DNA of 35,014 nucleotides, taken from assembly GCA_002293065.1 (NCBI GenBank), contig DBCN01000035.1, forward strand, positions 1 through 35,014. The letters are read 5' to 3'. Positions 1-7,248 of the stretch are shown one piece after another. Below the pieces are notes generated by a model. That model ran no database searches, had not been told where the DNA came from, and saw only the letters and a list, made by a program, of their open reading frames with translations. Origin of the DNA: Opitutia bacterium UBA957. Its GTDB lineage: Bacteria > Verrucomicrobiota > Verrucomicrobiia > Opitutales > UBA953. The position numbers and the translations under genes are program-made. How positions within the stretch are numbered: the stretch's first letter is position 1; each line of letters opens with the position of its first letter.

Positions 1-11
1 TCCTCTGCGCC

Positions 12-87
12 GCCACCTTAGCTCAGCTGGTAGAGCATCTCATTCGTAATGAGAATGTCGCCGGTTCAAATCCGGCAGGTGGCTCCA
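12..87 (+). tRNA. tRNA-Thr (anticodon CGT)
   Basis: A complete cloverleaf can be folded by eye. The acceptor stem pairs GCCACCT (12-18) with AGGTGGC (77-83), followed by discriminator T and an encoded CCA ending at 87. The D stem is GCTC/GAGC. The anticodon stem TCTCA/TGAGA closes the loop TTCGTAA, which reads anticodon CGT (codon ACG, threonine). The T stem is GCCGG/CCGGC around TTCAAAT. It lies 61 bases upstream of folE2 on the same strand. Confidence 0.95.
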
Positions 88-148
88 GCGCAGGGGTTAA
101 TTTTCCGGTCCGTTTGCTAAGGCGGGCTTTCCCATCTCCCTCCACCAC

Positions 149-1111
149 ATGAGCCGCCGCTCCGACCCGCCCGCCCGAAGCCGCGATTTATCGCGCCGCT
201 ACGACCGGAACTTCAAGGTGGATGATGCCTACCGGGCCACGTTGCCCGATATGCAGAACAAGGACGCGTCCCTGATCCAGGGCGCCAACGTCCCGATCCA
301 GCATGTGGGCATCGCGGGTTTCCGTCTGCCGATGCTGGTCATCTCGCGCGACGGCAAGCCGGTGCCCCTCGAATGCACGGTCACGGGTTCGGTCTCCCTC
401 GCGGCCGACCGCAAGGGCATCAACATGTCGCGCATCATGCGTACGTTCTACGAGTTCAAGGACCGCGTCCTATCGCATGAACTGCTCGAAGAGGTGCTGA
501 TCCGTTACAAGAAGGACCTCGAGTGCAGCCGGGCGCGCATCCTCGTCGAGTTCCGCTACCCGATCGTCCAGAAGTCCCTCCGCTCCGGCCTCGAAGGTTG
601 GCAGTACTACAAGGCGACCCTCGAAGGCACCATCGACGACCTCGATCGTCTGCGTCGCTACGTCCATTTCGACTTCGTCTATTCGTCCGCGTGCCCTTGT
701 TCCGCCGAGCTCACCGAGCACGCCCGCGAAGAGCGCGACACCTACGGCATTCCGCACTCGCAGCGCTCCAAGGCGCGCGTCATCGCCGAAGTCTCCCCGG
801 GCAAAGCCCTCTTCGTCGAGGACATGAAGGACCTCTGCCTCGCCGGCCTCCACACCGAGACGCAGGTCATGGTGAAGCGCGAGGACGAACAGGCCTTCGC
901 CGAGCTCAATGGTGCTTACTCCAAATTTGTCGAAGACGCGGCCCGCCTCGTCTTCGAGCAGTTCGACGGCGATGAGCGCGTGCGCGACTTCGTCGTCGCC
1001 TGCTCGCACCTGGAGTCCCTGCATTCCCATGACGCCGTTTCGGTGATCAACAAGGGCATGCCGAGCGGGCTCTCGGCCGATTTCAGCCAGTTCAGAGACC
1101 TGGTCTGTTAG
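149..1111 (+). CDS. folE2: GTP cyclohydrolase I, type IB (FolE2)
   Basis: This 320-residue protein matches the FolE2/MptA family, which converts GTP to 7,8-dihydroneopterin triphosphate, the first step of tetrahydrofolate (and queuosine) synthesis in the cytoplasm. Seen in the sequence: the family phrase KGINMSR near residue 90, the SSACPCSAEL segment with the conserved metal-binding cysteine (Cys182 or Cys184), and HSHDAVSVI near the C-terminus. It is unrelated in sequence to the zinc enzyme FolE. FolE2 is known to work with other metals and is often used when zinc is scarce. The length fits the family. The ATG at 149 has no clear Shine-Dalgarno sequence. Later folate genes (folB, folK) are in the same window but 31 kb away. 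No zinc-responsive operator was recognised upstream. Confidence 0.93.
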   Translation: MSRRSDPPARSRDLSRRYDRNFKVDDAYRATLPDMQNKDASLIQGANVPIQHVGIAGFRLPMLVISRDGKPVPLECTVTGSVSLAADRKGINMSRIMRTFYEFKDRVLSHELLEEVLIRYKKDLECSRARILVEFRYPIVQKSLRSGLEGWQYYKATLEGTIDDLDRLRRYVHFDFVYSSACPCSAELTEHAREERDTYGIPHSQRSKARVIAEVSPGKALFVEDMKDLCLAGLHTETQVMVKREDEQAFAELNGAYSKFVEDAARLVFEQFDGDERVRDFVVACSHLESLHSHDAVSVINKGMPSGLSADFSQFRDLVC

Positions 1112-1161
1112 TTCTTTGGCGGCTTGCTCCTTCGTCGACGGCCGCCTAGGTTCGTCTTCAC

Positions 1162-1240
1162 GAGGGGGTAGCTCAGCTGGATTCAGAGCAGCAGCCTTCT
1201 AAGCCGCCGGTCGCGGGTTCGAGTCCCGCCCCCCTCGCCA
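1162..1240 (+). tRNA. tRNA-Arg (anticodon TCT)
   Basis: The acceptor stem pairs GAGGGGG (1162-1168) with CCCCCTC, followed by G and an encoded CCA ending at 1240. The D stem is GCTC/GAGC. The T stem is GCGGG/CCCGC around TTCGAGT. The anticodon loop is CTTCTAA, giving TCT (codon AGA, arginine). The anticodon stem GCAGC/GCCGC has one mismatch, A29 opposite C41; the rest pairs. The start codon of the next gene lies only 13 bases after the CCA, so the tRNA and that gene are probably on one transcript. Confidence 0.93.
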
Positions 1241-1253
1241 CTTTCCCCGCTCC

Positions 1254-2099
1254 ATGTCCCCGCAGCCCTATCACCTCGCCGACCGCGGCCAGAGCCTTGG
1301 CGTCTTGGATTATGAAGCGGTCCTCGCCGGTTTGGCCACAGGCCGTTTGTCGCCGGATGCCCTCGCCTGGCAGGAGGGTGACGCCGCTTGGGTGGCGCTG
1401 CGCCTACGGCCCGAATTCGCCAGCGGGCTGAGCGCGGTGGCTTCCCTGGAGCCGCCGCCGCCGGCGATGCCTTGGGAAGCGCAAGTGACGCGGTGGCGTA
1501 CGCGCCCGAAGTTCGCGACGCTCTGGGCCACGCTCAAGGCGGTCCTCTTCCGTCCGCAGGCCACGTTTACCGCCGAGGTTGCGGCCGATGGTCTCCGCGC
1601 GCCGTTGCAGTGGTTGCTCTGGGCCAGCATCATCGCGGTGCTCGTCGGTTTCCCGCTGTGGAGCTTGCTGTTGACCCTGCGGCCGGTGTTGCTCGGCAAG
1701 ATCGGCTTCCCGGAAACCGCGGCCCCGGCGATCTTCAACCTGACCTATTTCTTCCGGGCCTTGGCGGTCTACCCGCTGGCCGCCGTGGTGGGCACGTTCG
1801 TCACCACTTTCATCGTACATGGGCTGCTGCGACTTTTCGGCGGCGGTCGCGGCGGTTGGCGCCGGACCTTCCGTACCTTGGCTTATGTGGGTGGGGCGAT
1901 GTGCTTCGTCTTGGCGATTCCGGCGACGGCCTGCGCCGTCCCGCTCTGGGGTTTCCTCTTGGCCTTCTTGGCCCTGGGCTTTGCCCATCAAGAACCTGCC
2001 TGGCGGGGTTTTTTGGCGGTCGGCATCATGGCGGCGGTCGGTGGCTGCACGGGCTTGATCTTTACGGTCTGGTCATTTGCCCGCCCCTTCATGCGCTGA
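1254..2099 (+). CDS. GYF_2 (DUF4339) domain, Yip1-like membrane protein, paralogue 1
   Basis: This 281-residue protein is the first and most divergent of five tandem paralogues. Residues ~5-60 form a GYF_2/DUF4339-type domain (Y-H-L-A-D-R-G start, then LGVLDYEAVLAGLATGRLSPDALAW, a tryptophan-rich end). Such domains are thought to bind proline-rich or other peptides. A short linker holding MPWE leads to a membrane part from ~115 onward with about five hydrophobic segments, resembling the Yip1 family. The phrase LKAVLFRPQATF just before the first membrane segment recurs in modified form in the paralogues. The gene starts 13 bases after tRNA-Arg. Function is unknown; a role as a membrane adaptor is inference. 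Confidence 0.8.
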   Translation: MSPQPYHLADRGQSLGVLDYEAVLAGLATGRLSPDALAWQEGDAAWVALRLRPEFASGLSAVASLEPPPPAMPWEAQVTRWRTRPKFATLWATLKAVLFRPQATFTAEVAADGLRAPLQWLLWASIIAVLVGFPLWSLLLTLRPVLLGKIGFPETAAPAIFNLTYFFRALAVYPLAAVVGTFVTTFIVHGLLRLFGGGRGGWRRTFRTLAYVGGAMCFVLAIPATACAVPLWGFLLAFLALGFAHQEPAWRGFLAVGIMAAVGGCTGLIFTVWSFARPFMR

Positions 2100-2147
2100 G
2101 CCGTCTACGGGCTTGCAGGGGCTTCGGGCCTTGCCAGAAGTAATCTA

Positions 2148-3041
2148 ATGCAAATCCACGTTGCTCGCCCCCCTAATCAGCTCGGTGTCTTCAGCCCAGA
2201 GGAAGTCGCCGCCGGCCTGCAGGCAGGGCGTTTCCTGCCGTCGGACCAGGCTTGGCGCGACGGCATGGCCGCGTGGACGCCGCTGAATCAGTGGGAAGAG
2301 TTCCGCAGCGTCGCCTCCGCGGTGCCGGCGTCCCCGGCTGAAGCGGCGGTCGCCCCCTCGCAGGTCCCGTGGGAACAGGGTAAGAGCGCGGGTAGTTTCT
2401 TCGCCACCTTGAAGGCCGCGGTCTTTAGCCCACGCGAGACCTTCGCGAACGCGCGGCTGGAGTTCGGTGATTGGTTGATCTTTGCCTACATCACGCAGCT
2501 GTTGGTTCTGCCGGTCCGTTTGCTGCAGGCCTTCGGGTATGAGGATCCCAACGTCCAAATGCTGCGTTTCTTCGAGCAGTTTAACAACCCCTCCCTCGAG
2601 CCGTTGCTGGAGGGTTTGCGGCAAAACGCCAACGCCGCGGATTTGCCCATCGCCGGCGTCATGAATGGGGTTTCCTTGATCGGCGGCATCGTCATCGGGC
2701 CGCTCATGTTGGCTTTGTTCGGGGTACTCGTCTGGGTTGGCTTGTGGATCATGCGGCAGAAGGTGGATTGTGGCCGAGCCATCGCGGCCGTCCTGATGTC
2801 TTCTTCCGTCGCCACCATCGTGGCCATGCCCTTTGGGCTGCTCGGATTCAATTTCATCCTCGTGTTCGGTCTCTTCTGTCTCCTCGGCATCCCTTACCTG
2901 ATTTTCTATCACCGCCTGCACGGCGCGGCCATTCAGCGGAGCGCCTGGGTCTCGTTCGGGGCTCACGTCCTGGTGGGCGTGCTCGCGCTGTGTTGCTTCG
3001 GCTGTTTGGTCGGCCTTTTGGGCGCGGCCATGATCGGATAA
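2148..3041 (+). CDS. GYF_2 (DUF4339) domain, Yip1-like membrane protein, paralogue 2
   Basis: This 297-residue protein opens with MQIHVARPPNQLGVFSPEEV, the signature shared by paralogues 2-5. The GYF_2 domain covers about residues 1-55 and ends in AWTPLNQW. A linker with VPWEQG precedes a membrane domain with four to five hydrophobic segments (roughly residues 105-297). The phrase LKAAVFSPRETF matches the Yip1-type entry segment of the other copies. At DNA level the first ~150 bases are closest to those of paralogue 3, so copies 2 and 3 appear to be a pair. The ATG follows a 48-base spacer with no clear Shine-Dalgarno sequence. Function unknown. Confidence 0.8.
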   Translation: MQIHVARPPNQLGVFSPEEVAAGLQAGRFLPSDQAWRDGMAAWTPLNQWEEFRSVASAVPASPAEAAVAPSQVPWEQGKSAGSFFATLKAAVFSPRETFANARLEFGDWLIFAYITQLLVLPVRLLQAFGYEDPNVQMLRFFEQFNNPSLEPLLEGLRQNANAADLPIAGVMNGVSLIGGIVIGPLMLALFGVLVWVGLWIMRQKVDCGRAIAAVLMSSSVATIVAMPFGLLGFNFILVFGLFCLLGIPYLIFYHRLHGAAIQRSAWVSFGAHVLVGVLALCCFGCLVGLLGAAMIG

Positions 3042-3065
3042 AGGCGGCTGCAGCGCTGCGGCGAT

Positions 3066-3098
3066 GCCCATGGAGGCCGAGTTGCGGTCCCCATGGGC
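3066..3098 (+). other. inverted repeat between paralogues 2 and 3
   Basis: GCCCATGG (3066-3073) and CCATGGGC (3091-3098) are perfect 8-base arms around a 17-base loop, in the 92-base gap between two co-directional genes. No T run follows, so it is not a standard intrinsic terminator. It could be an RNA stem that affects processing or stability between the cistrons. Confidence 0.45.
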
Positions 3099-3133
3099 TT
3101 GCCGTATCCGCCGCGCCCGTATAGGCCTGGGTG

Positions 3134-4096
3134 ATGCAAATCCACGTCGCCCGTTCGCCCAACCAGCTCGGAGTCTTCAGCCCAGCGGAAGTCGCCGCCG
3201 GCCTGCAGGCAGGGCGTTTCCTGCCAACCGACCAAGCTTGGCGCGAAGGGATGTCCGCCTGGACGCCGCTGAGTCAGTGGCCCGAATTCGCGGGTCAGGG
3301 CGTGCCCACCCCGCCGGCGGCAAATGCGGCTACCGCTTCCGCTCCTGAGGCCACGGTGCCGGTTGGCCCGTCGCAGCTTCCCTGGGAGCAGGGGCGCTCG
3401 TTAGCGTCTGCTTGGCAGTCAGTGGTGGCGATGGTGACGCGTCCGGCCGAGGTCCTCGGGAATGCTCGCTTAGAAATCGGCCCCACGATGACGTTGGGCT
3501 GGTTGATTTTGTTGGTGAGTTCGGTGACCGCGGTCATCGGGGGCGTCCTCTATGCGGAGCAACTATCCGCGGTGATGGTGAAGGCGGGCGCCGATATTCT
3601 TCAGTCGGCCAATCAGTTGCCCGGGTCGGCGGGAGAACTGATGCGTACGTTTGGCGATTACTTTGCCAAGACCGAGCCGAAGAACTTTGGAGCCGTCCTT
3701 CTGCAGGCTGTGCTGATGGTGCTGTTCGCGCCCTTCCTCTACCTGTTCTACGGCTTGCTCCAATGGCTGGCCTTGCGTCTCTTGGGTCTGTTCGGCGTCA
3801 CGGCCTGCAAGGGCTTGCCGCTGGGCCGAACGGGCGTCGCCACGATGTTGGGGGCGTGCCTGGCCTCCTTGGTCTTCGTGCTGACGCCTCTGCTGCCACC
3901 GGGCGCGTTGCAGAGCACCTTCTTGTACCTCTGTTTCATCCCTTACCTGGTCATCCACTTTCGCGTCGTCGGGGCCGCCTTGCAGGTCAGCCCTTGGGTG
4001 GTCTTTGGTTCAGCCGCGCTCAGTTACGTCCTCTTCGTCTGCTGCTGTGGTTGCGGCTTGGCGGCACTGTTCGGGGTTTTGATGTCGAGGGTGTAA
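3134..4096 (+). CDS. GYF_2 (DUF4339) domain, Yip1-like membrane protein, paralogue 3
   Basis: This 320-residue protein is the longest copy. The ATG at 3134 was preferred over the GTG at 3131 because the other paralogues begin MQIHV or MQVHV at this point. Residues 1-55 are the GYF_2 domain (ending AWTPLSQW). A longer Ala/Pro-rich linker (residues ~55-85) leads to LPWEQG and a membrane domain with about five hydrophobic segments. One late segment is cysteine-rich (VCCCGCGLAALFG). The recurring cysteine cluster near the C-terminus is shared with paralogues 2, 4 and 5. Function unknown. Confidence 0.8.
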   Translation: MQIHVARSPNQLGVFSPAEVAAGLQAGRFLPTDQAWREGMSAWTPLSQWPEFAGQGVPTPPAANAATASAPEATVPVGPSQLPWEQGRSLASAWQSVVAMVTRPAEVLGNARLEIGPTMTLGWLILLVSSVTAVIGGVLYAEQLSAVMVKAGADILQSANQLPGSAGELMRTFGDYFAKTEPKNFGAVLLQAVLMVLFAPFLYLFYGLLQWLALRLLGLFGVTACKGLPLGRTGVATMLGACLASLVFVLTPLLPPGALQSTFLYLCFIPYLVIHFRVVGAALQVSPWVVFGSAALSYVLFVCCCGCGLAALFGVLMSRV

Positions 4097-4156
4097 GCGT
4101 CTGGTGCCTATCCTACGGTCTTGCCGTTCCACGGGTTATTCCCTACCGATTCACTC

Positions 4157-5002
4157 ATGCAAGTCCACGTCGCCCGCCCCCCCGCCCAGCTCGGAGTCTT
4201 CAGCCAAGAGGAGGTCTCCGCTGGCCTGCAGGCGGGTCGCTTCCTGCCGTCCGACCAAGGCTGGCGCGAAGGGATGTCCGCCTGGATGCCGTTGAGCCAG
4301 TGGCCGGAGTTCGCCGGCCTGGGCATCCCCTCGGCGCCGCCGGAATCCGCGCAAGCCGCGACCGCTCAACCGATGCCAGCTTGGGAGCGTGGTTCGTCGA
4401 TCCAGAATTACTTCGGCACGATCAAGGATGTCGCCCTCAATCCGGTGCAGACGTTCGACAATCTCCCCGCGCAGGGCGGCTTCGGCCGTCCGCTGATCTA
4501 CAATTACTTAACGACTTTCCCTGCGCTGTTTCTGCTCGCCGCGCTCTATGCCTTGATCGTGGCCGTGATGGGCGAGGATATCTTGCAAGGCATGCGTGGG
4601 GATGCGAGTGCACCGCGCTTCCTGCAGGACCTCTCCGTCGGTGGTTTGGTGGGGTTGTTGTTCGGTTTCGTCTTCTGCATCGCCCTCGTTGCCCCGCTGG
4701 GGCTTTTCGTGAGCAGCGCTTTCACCTACATCTTGCTCTTGCCGTGGAGTCCGCGCGGGGGTTACGCCGAGAGTTTCCGGGCCAACGCTTATGTGAATGG
4801 CGCTTTCTTCCCGCTGACCTGCATCCCTTGCCTGAACTACGTCGCGGCACCGTGGCAGGTGGTCGTGAACGTCATCGCGCTGTCCCGCGTCCATCAGATC
4901 GCTTGGTGGAAGGTGCTGATTTCGGTCGTGGTCATCCCTTGTTGTCTCTGTTGCGGCGCTTATGCGGCCATCCTTCTTCCTGCCATCAGCAGGATGCGTT
5001 GA
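4157..5002 (+). CDS. GYF_2 (DUF4339) domain, Yip1-like membrane protein, paralogue 4
   Basis: This is a 281-residue protein if started at the ATG at 4157 (MQVHVARPPAQLG), which matches the start of its paralogues; an ATG at 4121 would add 12 residues with no counterpart. Residues 1-55 are GYF_2, followed by a linker with MPAWERG and the phrase IKDVALNPVQTF. Four to five membrane segments follow. The motif PWSPRGGYAESFRAN and the run WQVVVNVIALSRVHQ near the C-terminus resemble the end of Yip1-family domains. The first 303 bases differ from those of paralogue 5 at only 15 positions by hand count. The rest of the gene is far more diverged. Confidence 0.82.
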   Translation: MQVHVARPPAQLGVFSQEEVSAGLQAGRFLPSDQGWREGMSAWMPLSQWPEFAGLGIPSAPPESAQAATAQPMPAWERGSSIQNYFGTIKDVALNPVQTFDNLPAQGGFGRPLIYNYLTTFPALFLLAALYALIVAVMGEDILQGMRGDASAPRFLQDLSVGGLVGLLFGFVFCIALVAPLGLFVSSAFTYILLLPWSPRGGYAESFRANAYVNGAFFPLTCIPCLNYVAAPWQVVVNVIALSRVHQIAWWKVLISVVVIPCCLCCGAYAAILLPAISRMR

Positions 5003-5327
5003 GGGTTAGACCGTCGACTTAACCATGCAAATCCACGTCGCCCGCCCCCCCGCCCAGCTCGGAGTCTTCAGCCAAGAGGAGGTCTCCGCTGGCCTGCTGG
5101 CGGGTCGCTTCCTGCCGTCCGACCAAGGCTGGCGCGAAGGGATGTCGGCCTGGACGCCGTTGAGCCAATGGCCGGAGTTCGCCGGTCTCGGCATCCCCTC
5201 GGCGCCGCCGGAGTCCGCGCAAGCCGCGACCGCTCAACCGATGCCCGCTTGGGAGCGCGGTTCCTCGTTCAGCAATTACTTCGGCACGATCAAGGATGTC
5301 GCCCTCAATCCGGTGCAGACGTTCGAC
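4157..5327 (+). repeat. direct repeat: 5' thirds of paralogues 4 and 5
   Basis: The copies 4157-4459 and 5025-5327 are 303 bases each, aligned without gaps, with 15 mismatches (about 95% identity by hand count). They cover the start codon, the GYF_2 domain, the linker and the membrane-entry phrase, and end at codon 101. Beyond that point the two genes diverge abruptly. Confidence 0.85.
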
Positions 5328-5876
5328 GGTCTTCCCGCCGCCGGAGGGTGGGGCCGTGCGTTGTCCTTCAACTACCTCTCTATCGGTCCGGTCCTCCTGC
5401 TCTTCCTGCTCGTCTACGGGGCGCTCCTTGCCGTGGCGGGCGATGAGATCTTGGCGGATCTGCGCGCCGACCCGAACCTCAATGAATGGACGCGGAACCT
5501 TTCGACGGGCGGCTATTTCGCTTTGGTCGCGGTGATCAGCGCCGTTTTCGCCCTCTGCGCCCCGCTCCTGACTTTCGTGGTCAGCGCCGCGACCCATGTG
5601 CTCCTGCTTCCGTGGGGGCCGAAGGGCGGTTATGCGGGTTGTTTCCGCGCGAACAGCTACGTCTACGGGGCCTTCTTCTTGGCCAGTTTCATCCCGTTGT
5701 TCTCGTGCATCGTGCTGCCATGGCAGGTGGTCGCGAACGTCATCGCGCTGTCTCGCGTGCATCAGCTGGCTTGGTGGAAGGTGGCGATCTCCGTCGTGCT
5801 GATTCCCTTCATCGTCTGTTGCGGAGGACTCTTCGTGCTGGTCTTCGATTCCATGACGGGAGGGGGCGGCCCTTAA
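5025..5876 (+). CDS. GYF_2 (DUF4339) domain, Yip1-like membrane protein, paralogue 5
   Basis: This 283-residue protein starts MQIHVARPPAQLG. Residues 1-55 are GYF_2; the linker (SAPPESAQAATAQPMPAWERG) is almost the same as in paralogue 4. The membrane domain has four to five hydrophobic stretches with PWGPKGGYAGCFRAN and WQVVANVIALSRVHQ, as expected for a Yip1-like end. The stop codon TAA (5874-5876) is directly followed by the GTG start of the DUF2752 gene, so the two are likely translated from one message. Only 22 bases separate it from paralogue 4. Function unknown; membrane location is inferred from hydrophobicity. Confidence 0.82.
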   Translation: MQIHVARPPAQLGVFSQEEVSAGLLAGRFLPSDQGWREGMSAWTPLSQWPEFAGLGIPSAPPESAQAATAQPMPAWERGSSFSNYFGTIKDVALNPVQTFDGLPAAGGWGRALSFNYLSIGPVLLLFLLVYGALLAVAGDEILADLRADPNLNEWTRNLSTGGYFALVAVISAVFALCAPLLTFVVSAATHVLLLPWGPKGGYAGCFRANSYVYGAFFLASFIPLFSCIVLPWQVVANVIALSRVHQLAWWKVAISVVLIPFIVCCGGLFVLVFDSMTGGGGP

Positions 5877-6302
5877 GTGAAAATCGGCCTCGTCCGTCGC
5901 CCCGCCTTTCCCGGCGAGCTCAACCACGAGCTCGTGTGGCCGCTGGTATTTCTGGGCGGTGCGCTCTTCGCTTGGGGTTGGTTCCAGACGGGCTGGTCGT
6001 TGCCGCCGTGTCTCTTCCATGAGTACACGGGCCTGCCTTGCCTCGGCTGCGGCGGCACGCGCTGCGCCCGCCAGTTGGTGCACCTCAACTTTTTCGCGGC
6101 CCTGAAGTTTCACCCCGGGTTCTTCCTCGTCGTCCTGAGCGGGGTGCTCTGGACGGTCTACGCGGCGGTCTTTTGGCTGCGCCGCGATACGCTGCGCTTA
6201 CGGCTTTCCGTCGATGACCGCGGCGAGAAGGTCCTCCGCCGGACTTTCGTCGGCACATTGATCGTCCACTGGGCCTGGCAGTGCTATTACTTGACCCGCT
6301 AA
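5877..6302 (+). CDS. DUF2752 family small membrane protein
   Basis: This 141-residue protein uses a GTG start that abuts the preceding stop codon. It carries the DUF2752 hallmark: a C..F-x-TGLPCLGCGGTRC motif (about residues 47-65) followed by a short helix and an NPG-like FHPGFF segment. Three hydrophobic segments are visible (~20-38, ~82-102, ~122-138). The family is widespread in Bacteroidota, Verrucomicrobiota and Actinobacteria, and its function is not established. Its close coupling to the GYF_2/Yip1 array suggests a shared membrane role, which is inference. Confidence 0.85.
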   Translation: MKIGLVRRPAFPGELNHELVWPLVFLGGALFAWGWFQTGWSLPPCLFHEYTGLPCLGCGGTRCARQLVHLNFFAALKFHPGFFLVVLSGVLWTVYAAVFWLRRDTLRLRLSVDDRGEKVLRRTFVGTLIVHWAWQCYYLTR

Positions 6303-6303
6303 G

Positions 6304-7248
6304 ATGCGGCGCCTCTTGAAACTGCTCGGGTGGCTCACGGTCGGCATTTGCGCCTGTCTCGTCGCTTTGCTGATCGTCTACGGCCTATCGGACCGACCCG
6401 GCAAGATCGCCATCGAGCAACACGTCCTGAATGTCGTCGACGGCGTCCGCGAAGACGGGATGACGCCCGACAAGGTCGTCGGGACGCTCGATCAGTTCGC
6501 CGATCGCACCGAGGCCGTGAAGGGCGAGGTGGTGCCGGCGCCGGTCCCCGACCAAGGCGCCACCGCTCCTTACGGCGAGCCGAGCGACCAGCGCGGCCTG
6601 AAGCGTCTCGTGAACCAAGGCTACAGCGTCGGTTACGATGAAAGCCTCCCGTCCCCGCGCTGGTCTTCCTACCGCGTCTTTCCCTATCCGGACGTCCGCT
6701 TGGAGCGACCGAGCACCTTCAAGACGGATACCCGCACGTCCGCGCGCGTGACGACCAGCGAGTTCGTCCGTTCAGGCTACGACCGTGGTCACTTGGCTCC
6801 CAACTACGCGATCTCAGTCTGCTACGGCGAGGAAGCCCAGAAGGAGACGTTCCTGCTGTCGAACATCGTCCCGCAGCTCCATGCCCTCAATGCCGGAATT
6901 TGGAAGGACCTCGAGCAGCGCATCGTTCGCCGCTACGTCGAGCGCTATGGCACCGTCTGGGTGCAGGTCGGCCCGGTCTTCACGAAGCCACCCGCGAAGC
7001 AGGTCGGCCGTATTCCCGTCCCCGAGGCCTTTTGGATGGTGATCTCGGAGTACGCGGAGGACCAGCGCGGCCTGCGTGCCATCGCGTATCTCGTGCCGCA
7101 TGAGGAGAACTGGCGTGACCACGAACTCACGCGCTATGTCGTGAGCATCCGCCAGGTCGAGACGCTGACCGGCCTCGATTTCTTCCCGAAGTTGCCGAAG
7201 ACGACGCAGGATCGACTGGAATCAACGCCCGCGCCCCGCGCGTGGTGA
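6304..7248 (+). CDS. membrane-anchored DNA/RNA non-specific endonuclease
   Basis: This 314-residue protein belongs to the NucA/NUC1 (Endonuclease_NS, beta-beta-alpha-metal) family, which cleaves DNA and RNA without sequence preference. The family catalytic motif DRGH is at residues 160-163 with His163 the expected general base. The Mg2+-ligand asparagine lies in the LHALNAGIWKDLE segment (Asn196). Residues ~8-28 are one hydrophobic segment, so the enzyme is probably anchored in the inner membrane with the nuclease domain outside the cytoplasm. It begins one base after the DUF2752 stop codon, making it the last gene of this transcript. Its 3' end overlaps the convergent prmB by 27 bases. No inhibitor gene is visible next to it, which fits an exported enzyme. 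Confidence 0.9.
   Translation: MRRLLKLLGWLTVGICACLVALLIVYGLSDRPGKIAIEQHVLNVVDGVREDGMTPDKVVGTLDQFADRTEAVKGEVVPAPVPDQGATAPYGEPSDQRGLKRLVNQGYSVGYDESLPSPRWSSYRVFPYPDVRLERPSTFKTDTRTSARVTTSEFVRSGYDRGHLAPNYAISVCYGEEAQKETFLLSNIVPQLHALNAGIWKDLEQRIVRRYVERYGTVWVQVGPVFTKPPAKQVGRIPVPEAFWMVISEYAEDQRGLRAIAYLVPHEENWRDHELTRYVVSIRQVETLTGLDFFPKLPKTTQDRLESTPAPRAW

Noticed and set aside
1118..1146. GGCGGC/GCCGCC stem after folE2 as terminator
   Set aside because: The loop is long (17 bases) and no T run follows; such pairs arise often in GC-rich DNA.
3412..5022. Open frame of 536 codons on the plus strand in another frame
   Set aside because: Overlaps paralogues 3 and 4 in an Arg/Pro/Leu-rich frame without motifs; the paralogue frames are conserved with each other.
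1162..7248. Genomic island inserted at tRNA-Arg
   Set aside because: No integrase, no repeated tRNA 3' end was found downstream, and composition looks like the flanks.
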